Shown: piece by piece, positions 1-9,109 of the stretch
How the letters are laid out: each line of letters starts with the position of its first letter
Numbering within the stretch: position 1 is the first letter of the stretch
Source of the DNA: Ichthyophonus hoferi
Taxonomy: Eukaryota > Opisthokonta > Ichthyosporea > Ichthyophonida > Ichthyophonidae
Direction: 5' to 3'
NCBI GenBank assembly: GCA_002751075.1
Contig: NAOQ01000928.1
Location: 1,629 to 19,090 of the forward strand
DNA length: 17,462 bases
Notes under the pieces: generated by a model
What the model saw: the letters and a program-made list of their open reading frames with translations, nothing else
Told to the model about the DNA's origin: nothing
The model's database searches: none
Position numbers and translations under genes: made by a program

Positions 1-228
1 TCAGCAACTGGTTGTTCAACTAACTGCGCTCTCTTAGCTTTATCAATCTTACTAGTCTGGGCGTCATGTTTTGTTGATATGCTCTCGTAGTTGAAACATG
101 TCCTAGCCCATCTATAGCCTGTGTTCTCAAAGAGACTCGTTCAAATCCCTCTAACTGTGGTATTGCCGCGATTCTACGTGAATATGTGTGGCAGGGACGC
201 TCCTGTCTCTTCGTACTTCTGACAATTA
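1..228. repeat. Dispersed repeat R1, copy 1 (cut by the window edge)
   Basis: This segment matches 16783-17014 in the same orientation over its whole length, with scattered substitutions and a few small indels. Positions 185-214 are identical to 16971-17000 over 30 bases, the most conserved part, and can fold into a short hairpin (GGCAGG, loop GACGCT, CCTGTC, one G-U pair). A tRNA-like B box (CGTTCAAATCC, 138-148) follows a weak A-box-like stretch (TAGTTGAAACATG, 88-100). This hints at a SINE with a tRNA-derived part. However, the repeat extends at least 87 bp upstream of the supposed A box, which is not usual for a SINE head. The class is therefore unassigned; the repeat itself is certain. 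Confidence 0.85.
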
Positions 229-755
229 AAGAACTGATGTCCTATGCCAATCACTGGAAGGTGCAGTGAATTATGTTTTTTATGCTTTATTTATGGCATG
301 AGATCAACATCTATCTATAGACAACCAATCCTACGCCTTATTATATTAACAATCCATATCTAATTATTATAACATATATGCAATCTAGAAACAATCCAAA
401 ATAAATACTTAGATGTATTCATCCAGATCGAGTCTTTATTCTGGATCAAGTCGGAATTGCCAACAAAGGCGAAGCTTCTTTCTCCGTAGATTCTTCCAAT
501 TTCAAGAAAATATCTAGGCTCACATGATATTACGATCATCAGCTTCCAAACTACAGAGATGAATCTTGAGACAGACGAGATTCACCCAACGTCTGATAAG
601 GACTTAATCTTTGAATATACTTGACAGGCCCAAAGTAGGAAGTCAATTTCAAATCTTAATAAAAAATACACCTAGGTTCTGTCTGAGATTGATTAAGGGT
701 TCTTAATTCTAAAGTTATACTAAATAAAGGTTATACAGTTTTTATCCTATGTTCT
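229..755. other. AT-rich non-coding stretch
   Basis: I see no exon-like segment, RNA gene or clear repeat between the R1 and R2 repeats. No long open frame on either strand has protein-like composition. Confidence 0.6.
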
Positions 756-1635
756 GAGCTTATAATAGTCCCCTGCCACTATTGAAGTTGGCATCAATGG
801 AAGGATCTCCTAAACTTCTTATTGAAATCAAACTGTCATATGAATACAGAGCCGAGACTGGTATCTACCAAAGGTGAAGTTACTAGTTCCTCACAAGTAG
901 CAAACTCGTATTGTAAGTCTTCGTTTGATAGATCCCAAAGGCAGAGGAAAAAATGATCTTTGTATTCTTTGCTTCATTCACGGGCTATGGGACGGAAGAT
1001 GGGGTTTTGACTTGCTTTCCTTTCATCCAAATGCTCTTCTTGGTATTTTTTTCGAGATTGATTATAAGCATTACTTAAAGTTTTACAAAAAAAATAAGTT
1101 TAAATACCTTTATTTTGTGTATGAGATTTAACCAGTCCCAATCTAAGATATGTTGTTCTGGTTTCATAGTTTCTAGGCAAGTAAATGTCCTGTCAGTAAT
1201 GCCTTAGCGTTGATTTTTGTTTTAGCAACTGAAATGTGGAATTGGAATTAAAGTTTAAAATCTATCAATGTGGAAGCCCTGAATTACAACTTAATCGCTA
1301 TTATTATTTTTAAATGCTCAGCTACTGATAACTATTCTGAAATGCTTGGCTCTACATAAATAATTCCTTTATCAAATTAAGATAAGATATTTATACCTTG
1401 ACCTTTGGTAAAGTCACTTTCAAGTACTGGAAGGTACCTAGTAGTGATTATTACTAAACATGGATTAATTGCAAGTTATCAAAACTACAGTAACGTACCG
1501 CTGAACCAATTAACAATTTATGTAAAATATGTGTTAATTGTACTGGGCCCATAATTTTAGAAGTAAAATGATATGTATAATCAACACGCTTAATACACAA
1601 ACACATACTAGCTATATATGATACATGTGACAACA
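756..1635. repeat. Dispersed repeat R2, copy 1
   Basis: About 880 bp aligns collinearly with 5250-6135 in the same orientation. Easily checked anchors are ACTAAACATGGATTAATTG (1453-1471 and 5954-5972), AAGTTATCAAAA just after it, and ACACAAACACATACTAGC near the 3' end. Divergence is substantial, with many substitutions and small indels, so the copies are old. A 68-codon frame at 925-1131 lies inside, but copy 2 does not keep it, so the repeat is probably non-coding. I see no terminal inverted repeats, poly-A tail or coding domain that would give a class. It could be a non-autonomous transposon or an old local duplication. Confidence 0.8.
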
Positions 1636-2658
1636 GCCACCCTAAAAATGAGTGAAATAATTACTACACAGGTTGAAATCGACATTCTTTTCCCATTTTT
1701 TGCAGTAATAACTTAACGTGTAAAAATAAAAATAATTGTTACTAAAAAGAGCACCAATACAGATAGATAATAAAGACTTAATACGATAAATAGATATTGC
1801 AAGACAAAAATAGAGATACCATAAGAAATAGGAGGATAGATAGACTATTCTTTTTTTATACATCTTTTGTTTGCTTATTATCAAACTATTACACTATTGC
1901 TATACTATACAACCATACCATCCTGTTATATTATGACACCTCTTCCAAAAAAATATCTCTCAATGCCTTATTATGATTACACCGTATTTCGAAATGGCCA
2001 AATACATAGAACTCGTGTATTGCTATTTCTCCCTGCACACATGTTATATATATTTCTACAGATTAGGATATGGACGTGATTTAGAATACTTTTGTGAAAG
2101 AAAAAAATTCAAAAATATGTATCTAAATGCAGTTAATATATTCGTACAGTTAAGGCAAGTTTAAAGCGTGCAGGTACATATATGTACTTATATCAGTTAC
2201 ACTAAAAAGAATATGCCTAAAATATATATAATTGCATATATACACAATATCCATAATTAAATATTCAATGCATGTAGAAAACACAAACTTAAATATTATT
2301 TAACAATAATTTTAATTAAATTAAATCACCGTACATATTCTACTGACTAAAACAAAATAGTTCTATTTATGTTTCAAATCAAGTCTATTAGTACTTGTCA
2401 GCTATAAGTAATATAAATTATAAAAACTCACAATAAAAATTTCTAAGTTGTTTTTCACGAGATATACAGCTCATTGTTTTATTAAAATAAACCCGTTGGT
2501 TCTCTCATCACTAGAACACATAATAAAATGGTTATGAAGTAATATGAATCAAAGAATAAACTTGTTCTGGTATTTCTGTCTACCATTCTACTATTATTAT
2601 TTTTTTATAAGGCGTAAACATAACTCTACCTACTTGAGTTAAAACAAAGAATTTTGAT
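1636..2658. other. AT-rich intergenic DNA, including the 3' flank of the minus-strand gene
   Basis: Very AT-rich sequence without recognisable exons. Short frames at 1642-1884 (-) and 1867-2164 (+) have the Tyr/Ile/Phe/Leu-rich composition expected by chance from AT-rich DNA. The part nearest 2658 is probably the 3' UTR of the gene ending at 2659. Confidence 0.5.
2478..2483 (-). terminator. Candidate poly(A) signal of the minus-strand gene
   Basis: TTTATT on the plus strand reads AATAAA on the minus strand, about 175 bp downstream of the stop codon at 2659-2661. Position and motif fit a cleavage and polyadenylation signal. In DNA this AT-rich the motif is also frequent by chance. Confidence 0.4.
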
Positions 2659-3258
2659 TCAGCAATAATCGTCGTTGCAGCAAAACACGGTAGATATAAT
2701 AGTAAAAGGTAAAAGGACTAGGTTGGTCAAAAAATGGCAACATTCATCTTCACAGCAGCAGAACAAACATGCTCCCAAGCCACAACATCTAGCAGTGTCT
2801 CCCAATTGGTTTCCATCACGATGACAGTGGTTGCGGTGTTCATCAATATATGTAGTTTGCGTATGAGTGTGACAACCAATAGGCGCGGGAATTTGGTAAT
2901 CTTGTTGGCAATAATCCTGCGTGGAAATGTAAGGCCCTGAATTATAGCACGGTGGTGGAAGATGTTCATGACAAATGGGATCCTGGGTTGTGATAGGCTG
3001 TGCTTGATACGAGTAGGGTGGAGCTAGATGGCCGTGTGCTTCTCTTGGTTGTTCGCCTATATAATTAGTCTGTCCTTCATGCCTATAGTTGTCATAACCA
3101 TGGGTGTGGGGCTGTGGCATATTGTAATAGTTATAGTCAGGCTGCGTGTTTTGAGGCGGTGGCACTGTACCATAATTGCATGGCTGCTGATAGGGGAGGT
3201 TGGGGGGCGCATATACATATGTTGGCGCACTTGGTTGTTGATAAATATTATTATCCAT
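2659..3258 (-). CDS. Small Pro/Tyr/Gln/His-rich protein with a Cys-rich hydrophobic C terminus (CYSTM-like architecture)
   Basis: This is a single-exon frame of 199 codons. The ATG has a strong animal context (A at -3, G at +4). Residues 1-150 are low-complexity and rich in Pro, Tyr, Gln, His and Asn, with no signal peptide. They contain PSAP (residues 9-12), the motif bound by the ESCRT-I subunit TSG101, and PPCY (102-105), which fits the PPxY motif bound by NEDD4-type WW domains. Residues 89-129 hold an imperfect internal repeat (ITTQDPICHEHLPPPC, then ISTQDYCQQDYQIPAPIGC). Residues 158-199 carry 12 cysteines around a hydrophobic stretch (176-192). That suggests a palmitoylated or membrane-associated tail as in CYSTM-type proteins, though I cannot show homology. 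Biased composition could in principle occur by chance, but the length, start context and ordered layout favour a real gene. Function unknown; a role in endosomal sorting is inference from the motifs. Confidence 0.72.
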   Translation of the reverse strand: MDNNIYQQPSAPTYVYAPPNLPYQQPCNYGTVPPPQNTQPDYNYYNMPQPHTHGYDNYRHEGQTNYIGEQPREAHGHLAPPYSYQAQPITTQDPICHEHLPPPCYNSGPYISTQDYCQQDYQIPAPIGCHTHTQTTYIDEHRNHCHRDGNQLGDTARCCGLGACLFCCCEDECCHFLTNLVLLPFTIISTVFCCNDDYC

Positions 3259-3749
3259 TGTTACCGTTCTAACACTTCAAATTCCTTACACAAAACATTA
3301 ACATTTTACCAGCGTGATCATCTTAACGTAGTTTAAAACCCCGATACATGTAGAGGTTGGTAAAATTAAAAATATTAATAGGCAATTATTTACAGATTGC
3401 ATTTAATAAGTTCTATTATTATATAAAATTAATGCGTAAAAAAATATCATTATTAATAATATTATTATTAATTAAAGTAAAGCAAATATTGTAAAGTTTT
3501 AAATTTCAAATAGTATAATAATATTTTATATTTTTGTTAATAATTATATGAGCTATAAATTGTGCTAGTGAGTGCGGGTATAAATGGCGAGATCATTTAC
3601 GAGTGATAAAATCAAGTTTAGCATTGTTTAAAATTTTATTGCCTAATGGACGAATAATACGCAGAGATTAGTAGGGCTAGAACTACCGCTATTTATCGTG
3701 TATTGAAATATTATGTTATATTTGGAGCCAGACATCAACGTGGATTTTC

Positions 3750-3774
3750 TTGGGGGTAAGTATTATTACCCCAA
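3750..3774. other. Short inverted repeat (hairpin)
   Basis: TTGGGG-G-TAA pairs with TTACCCCAA: nine base pairs, one bulged G and a six-base loop. The left arm contains GGGGTAAGT, a strong splice-donor consensus, so the site could be a cryptic donor masked in a stem. Function unknown. Confidence 0.4.
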
Positions 3775-4048
3775 CCGATCTGGCCTGGTTTAAAAGATGG
3801 TTTTTAACAACTACTTTAATGTAATTATTGTTGTTTAGATCAGTTGTTCTTGTCAAAATTATAATTTTGGCTGATTGCCTGAGCTGTTATTATTACAGTA
3901 TGAATAAATTGGCGATTCAAAAATAATCAAAAACTTGATGTAAATATTATAGACTTGCGATCACAATAGGGTTGCAACTTATTTCCAGCCCTAGATCGAG
4001 TCGATGAAAATGGCTCAATCGTGTTTGAGTTATTGTATAAACAATACA

Positions 4049-4056
4049 TGACGTCA
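4049..4056. promoter_or_regulatory. Perfect CRE palindrome (TGACGTCA)
   Basis: This is the full consensus site for CREB/ATF bZIP factors. It lies about 790 bp upstream of the minus-strand start codon and 3.3 kb upstream of the plus-strand gene. Another copy lies within intron 5 of RABGEF1 (11021-11028). An 8-bp match alone is weak evidence. Confidence 0.3.
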
Positions 4057-4199
4057 TATATTAGATCAGCATTCTGACATAAGAAAGCAATATAAGAAAA
4101 TATAATAGATATATGGATATGTTAGATATGTTAGTTACTAGATTAAATGAAATAAGGAATAAATTATTTATATTTTTTGCACATCAAGACATATTGTTA

Positions 4200-4240
4200 C
4201 AAGATCGCTAACCACTGGTGAATAGGTAGGTTCGATCTTG
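4200..4240. other. Inverted repeat with 12-bp stem
   Basis: CAAGATCG (4200-4207) and AACC (4210-4213) pair with GGTT (4229-4232) and CGATCTTG (4233-4240). The result is a 12-bp stem with a two-base bulge and a 15-base loop. The right arm contains GGTTCGATC, which resembles a tRNA B box, but no tRNA cloverleaf can be drawn around it. Confidence 0.45.
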
Positions 4241-5249
4241 GCTCGAATAAGAAGTAGACCAATTCTTTTCTAGTATACAAGTGGGATTAGCTAATATAAA
4301 TATATATAATTGGCTTCATTTTAGTGGTTGAACCCCAAACGTGCGATCTGAAATGGTGTTAACTAAAAAGAGTAGCACAAGCGATAAAGCAAGTATAAAA
4401 CAAAACAAAACTCAATAATAAAGGGTCGGCTCACGCACACGCGGTTACGCACAAAAATATTTTGGATTCTATACGCATCGCTATTATAATGTCTAATTCA
4501 CCACTGGCTCTCGTCTCGTATACGATAAATAGTCTGTGAACTGCTCCGCTTACTCGTTCAGAAGTCAGAAAACTGCTTACTGACATTAGATTGTGACAGC
4601 AGCGTTTATTTACATGATAAAATAGTTCCATTAAGATCAATCTCATTGTGCAATAACAACATTCGCACCAAAGCGTTTTGAAGTATTTATTCCTTCTGAG
4701 TTAGAACAGAGGGACTAATTATTATATTCAGTTACCTAGAGAATTGGGTTATGGGCCCTCACACTGGCCAACAAACGATAAGCACTATCGGCAATACAAT
4801 TGGAGATCCTGAAGCCTGTGGGCAAGTCACTAGAACTACCACAGATTGCTATACATATTATCATATAAGTGCCAGGATGAGTAGTTCAGGTACGAGATCA
4901 TATAATTTTTAATTGAAAATCTTGGTGTTCATGCGATTGCTTGTGATCGCGATTTCTGATCATAGCACTTTGTTAGTCTCACCTTTTCCACCGATTTGTT
5001 AAGTTTTTCACCCAAATCCATATGCTACCATTTCATCCCATGCCCACATTTCAATATATCATTCTCTGCATATAGATTAAGAAAAATATTCCTCGGATCA
5101 CAGTACTGGCACAGATCTCAGTATTAACTGGACATGTTTTGTTAAAGAAATTTAAAATTATAAAATAGACTCTTTATTAGACTTACCAAAATACATTAAT
5201 TAATTAATCAATATAGATACTATCTGACTGTGTTGTGGTTAGTATCAAA

Positions 5250-6135
5250 CCATGTTATAGTCATTATCTGTAATAGTTGGTATCAGTAGAAGGGTAATAT
5301 TCTAGGTTTCTGAATAATATTAAACATTTGGATGATGCCGAGCTGAGGTTAGTATCTACTGCTGATGGAGTTACCGGTTCTTTGCAAGCAGCACATTAGT
5401 TTTGTAGGTTCTTTCTTGACGGATCCTCGATATCAGAGGAAAAAACAATCTTCACCTTGTCAGCTTCATTTATGGATCGTAAGATGAAAGACAGAGCTTT
5501 GACTTGTTTCCATTTTCTTCAAATACTCTTTTTTGAAATATTGTCCAGATTAATAATAGACATCACTCTAACAAAGTTTATACAAAGTTTATAGTTGGTA
5601 TCACAAATATTTTGTATAAAAGATTTGATCATGTCTCAAACTGAGACCTGCACTATGATTATATAGTTTCCCCCATAAGCTGGTCTGTCAGTCATACTTC
5701 ACTTGTTTTTCTCGGTCTAACAACTGAAAATTTGAATTAGAGTTAAAATTCAAATCCATCAGATGTGTAAACCCCAAATCACAACTTAATTGCTAGTACT
5801 AATTTGTAAAAAAAAAAAAAAAGGTTGCTGATCACTATTATGGAATCCTAACTTCCGATAAATAATTGTTTTATCAACTTAAGATAAGATTATATACCTT
5901 GACTTCTGGTCAAGTCGTTTTTAAATGCTGGAAGTTATTAGTACTAATTATTACTAAACATGGATTAATTGAAAGTTATCAAAATTACAGTGACATACTG
6001 CTGAATTGATTAATGACTTAATTGAAAATATATATGTGTTAATTATACTGAGCCCATAACTTTAAAGGTACAATGTTATATACCAGTTATGCACATGTTA
6101 CACACAAACACATACTAGCAATATATATGACAACA
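5250..6135. repeat. Dispersed repeat R2, copy 2
   Basis: Collinear with 756-1635 (see that entry for anchors). This copy differs by an A15 run at 5808-5822 and many point changes. The two copies lie in direct orientation 3.6 kb apart and enclose the minus-strand gene, which fits dispersed insertions or an old duplication with loss of the intervening homology. Confidence 0.8.
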
Positions 6136-6243
6136 TTATTTCACTTTGTTACAACTATACAACTATAATATCACTATTTTGTAGTTAGTTATCACCTCAT
6201 TGTATCGTGGTTATCATTTTACTGTGTTGTAGTTATTTTATAA

Positions 6244-6259
6244 GCCATCTTTGGATGGC
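6244..6259. other. Short perfect hairpin
   Basis: GCCATC, loop TTTG, GATGGC: a six-base-pair perfect stem. Seen directly; no function assigned. Confidence 0.4.
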
Positions 6260-6341
6260 AGCTAATAAACACAAGAAGTGAATCAAATGAAGATAAAAAA
6301 AACTTTATTCGGTATTCAGTATAGCTACAGAAAAGCAAGAG

Positions 6342-6368
6342 AAGGGTCCTGTGACAGACAGAACCCTT
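6342..6368. other. Hairpin with nearly continuous 11-bp stem
   Basis: AAGGGT-C-CTGT, loop GACAG, ACAG-A-ACCCTT: ten pairs with one C/A mismatch, followed by TTT. It looks like an intrinsic terminator or a Pol III stop, but the setting is eukaryotic and no RNA gene is recognised upstream. Confidence 0.4.
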
Positions 6369-6977
6369 TTGTAGTTTCTAAATATAACGTACTATGTGTG
6401 TGTTTTTAATAATATGAATATTAATAGCCCATTCTTAATTAATTAATGATATTAACACCCAACCCTCTTTTACCAATATTGTGTACGCAGTTAAATGTAG
6501 TAATAATCGCATAGAGGATGCTGTCATGTAAATAATGAACAGAACATATCAAATAATAATAATTTTTTGAAAACACGACAACACAATTTGCAAATAATTT
6601 CAGGTATGTATGTTTTTTCTGCGTAGGCAATTATATTGCGTCCATTAATGTATATGTATAAATATATATCGTTAGCTATGTGTATGAGGAAAGAAAACAA
6701 TAAATACAGGCATAGACTAAGGATTTTGCTAAATATTACCCCTACAGAAATATTCATAGCTTGCTGCCTTTTTTAAGTATGTGAATCTATATTAGAGTAG
6801 AAAAAGAGATATTATGTAATTATAATAAACTTGCTAATTATGAAATCCACTTACTTCTTATGTAAAAAGGTATCTTTATATATACTGATATATTATGTTG
6901 CAAAACAAAATTATGTAAATATGTAAATATAGATATAAATGAATATATATACTCGTCGTGAACTATATAGGCGTACT

Positions 6978-7019
6978 GATTGGATCACGAATATCCCGAT
7001 AAATGCTCCTTACGTAAGG
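6978..7019 (+). promoter_or_regulatory. Candidate upstream promoter elements of RABGEF1 (CCAAT box and bZIP palindrome)
   Basis: GATTGG (6978-6983) is an inverted CCAAT box. CCTTACGTAAGG (7008-7019) is a perfect 12-bp palindrome around TTACGTAA, the consensus of PAR-bZIP/NFIL3-type and C/EBP-like factors. Both lie 320-365 bp upstream of the ATG at 7341. No convincing TATA box is placed relative to a start site. Motif and position support a promoter; actual use is inferred. Confidence 0.4.
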
Positions 7020-7340
7020 TTTACTAACAGAGCACTGGTTAGCTTTAAATTGTTTAATTGTTTTAAATTTTTTAATTTATACTCTAATATTAACACTGCA
7101 TAAATATAACAGAAAGGAATATTTATTTGTAGTTTATTATTGGTTATTAGTCAAAGAGCCACCTTAAAGCAATTTCCGTTTTAGTAGAAGCAGGAATATC
7201 ACAGGAGCTAACCATCCTACCTCTTACATCATACCTCATACCTCTTGTTAAGTACTCTTTATGCAAACATGACTGTTTAGACTATATCTTGAATATAGAT
7301 AGACACAGCTTAAGCCACAAGAAAAACAGGTACAGAAAGA

Positions 7341-7550
7341 ATGAACCACTCTACCAATGATAATAGTGACAATATACGGCCCTCAGAGGGCCATACCCAT
7401 CAGCGAAGCGCTTCCTTAGATGGGATGAAAGCAAAAACATCAACCAAGAGTTCAACTTTAGTGGATGGTAAGGCAGAGGTCAATCCTAGTAATAGCACAG
7501 AGTCTTTAGATGAGTTGGAGATTAGTAAGGCTGCAAAAGGAATAGCTTAT
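7341..7550 (+). CDS. RABGEF1: RABGEF1 exon 1: N-terminal Ser/Thr/Asn-rich leader
   Basis: Seventy codons from ATG (A at -3) to a strong donor, AGCTTAT|GTAAGT, leaving phase 0. The residues are polar and disordered. They include a basophilic kinase site (HQRSASLDG) and an acidic-Ser end (STESLDELE). In human Rabex-5 the zinc finger begins around residue 19, so this leader is a lineage-specific extension. Reading past the donor reaches a stop after 11 codons. The link to exon 2 rests on matching phase and order, not on homology of the leader. Confidence 0.7.
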
Positions 7551-9063
7551 GTAAGTGTCAATACTCTTGTTCAATTTGTTTTGTAAACCTGCGTAATTGA
7601 TTGTTCTTTCATGGAAAAATAAAAGCATAAGCTCAGACGTACATATATCACCATAAGTGAAAATACTAATGAATATATTCAAACACTCGATGCCATACAA
7701 ACATATATTAATACTGGTACACAAGATACACGAATGTTTATGAATATATTTGTACATAGGAGATTAAATACTCGTAGGTCATAGGTATATTTGTGCACCA
7801 CAGAAAAGAGGAAAGTGATGGATGTACAAGATAGAGAGAGCCTGGAAAGAGAAATGGATAAAATGAGAAAGGAAATGAGGAACAAGAGTATAGCATGTGA
7901 AATATAATAACAGCCAGTCAAATTGGTCAATGCAGTGTCGACGAGATTGTGGTTTCTATGGAAGCACCAAGTGGGAGGGGTACTGCTCTAAGTGTTACAG
8001 GGTAAGGAGGGAAGGACAGAAGGAAGGGTTGGCTAAATACAGGTCGCCTTACATACCGAAAGACTGGTTTTTTTGTTATTTTTTTTTTGTTTTTAATTTT
8101 TGCTTTTAAATTTGAATGTTATATCTTTAAACTTTAATAGCCATATACCATTGTATGGTCTGAATAGAGGCTAAAATTAATGCGATTAGCTGGCTCCAAT
8201 TATAACATATAACATAATATATAATATCTGGCACAATGTATTATCTATTCTATCATTTAATATTTAATATATCATAAAATCTATCACATAATGTATTATA
8301 TAATATTGATACCATTTAAAAGTAGTATCATCAACGACACACCTATATAAACATACCTCAGCTCAAGATAGCTCCAATACATCGACATGTACAAGCACAA
8401 ATAAATAATATTTCTTTACACACATATACACATATATATATATATATATTATAACATCAGTAATATATATTATTTCTTTATTATCCATCTTTTTTCTACT
8501 TCATTTTCACAGGCATAATTACCATATTTTTCAATATTTATTTATATGTCTATATTATTTTTGTGTTTTTTCCAAGACTGTTTACAAGTACTAAGAATTT
8601 TGTAGTTAACCCAATGGGTAACCACATTTTTTTTACTTTAAAATTTAATTTTATGTTATAAAGTATAATAAAACAACTCACCACAAGAATTTATATTACG
8701 TCAAAGGGGAATTTTCTGTTAAAAATAAAAAATAATCATTTAAAGCCATATATTTATTGGCCAAGGTATTAATGGTATGCACTTAAAAGATCAATAAGTG
8801 TGGTGAAGGAGGTGGGGCTTGTGCTATATGGAACCTAGGCTATATACTGTGTACTATCCATACAGATTATTAAACGGCGGGCTTCTTTTTCGGATTATTC
8901 GGGGGATGAAGAGGATGATACGCTACGAGCAATAGAGCTATCTTTGCGTGCACAGTCAAATGGTGTCTATAATAGTACGTATGTCTGATAGGATGTATGT
9001 ATTTTAGTATTTATGATAGTATATAAGTAGGATAGTATGATTGTATGTATGTATGTATGTATG

Positions 9064-9109
<46 letters not shown>

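Larger units (their letters stand above)
3259..5249. other. AT-rich intergenic DNA between the minus-strand gene and repeat R2 copy 2
   Basis: No exon or RNA gene is recognised. The stretch next to 3258 should hold the 5' UTR and promoter of the minus-strand gene, but I see no clear TATA box or initiator. A 71-codon minus-strand frame (4646-4431) resembles nothing I know. Two hairpins and one CRE palindrome are listed separately. Confidence 0.5.
6136..6977. other. AT-rich intergenic DNA upstream of RABGEF1
   Basis: No gene seen. At 6178-6243 three imperfect units of about 22 bp follow one another, each with a GTAGTTA or GTGGTTA core. Two hairpins follow at 6244-6259 and 6342-6368. Overlapping minus-strand frames at 6439-6757 are AT-rich chance frames. 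Confidence 0.45.

Noticed and set aside
138-148. A tRNA gene in repeat R1
   Set aside because: Only the B box is convincing; no cloverleaf with paired acceptor and anticodon stems can be drawn.
925-1131. 68-codon frame in repeat R2
   Set aside because: The matching part of copy 2 is interrupted and not conserved as protein.
2727-3336. Other frames overlapping the minus-strand gene (2727-2969 minus, 2734-2940 plus, 3028-3336 plus)
   Set aside because: They are shadows of the 199-codon gene and lack its start context and ordered motifs.
4431-4646. 71-codon minus-strand frame
   Set aside because: No recognisable domain, no splice or poly(A) context, length within chance expectation.
7809-7887. 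Purine-rich block in intron 1 reading MDVQDRESLEREMDKMRK, a possible coiled coil or MIU exon
   Set aside because: The frame can follow exon 1, but the only nearby donor (GTATAG) leaves phase 1, which would shift the zinc finger out of frame, and the remaining intron would be 48 bp. It lacks the MIU core.
8397-8470. CRISPR or satellite array around the TA-rich tract
   Set aside because: Only a plain (TA)n microsatellite; no spaced direct repeats, and the genome is eukaryotic.
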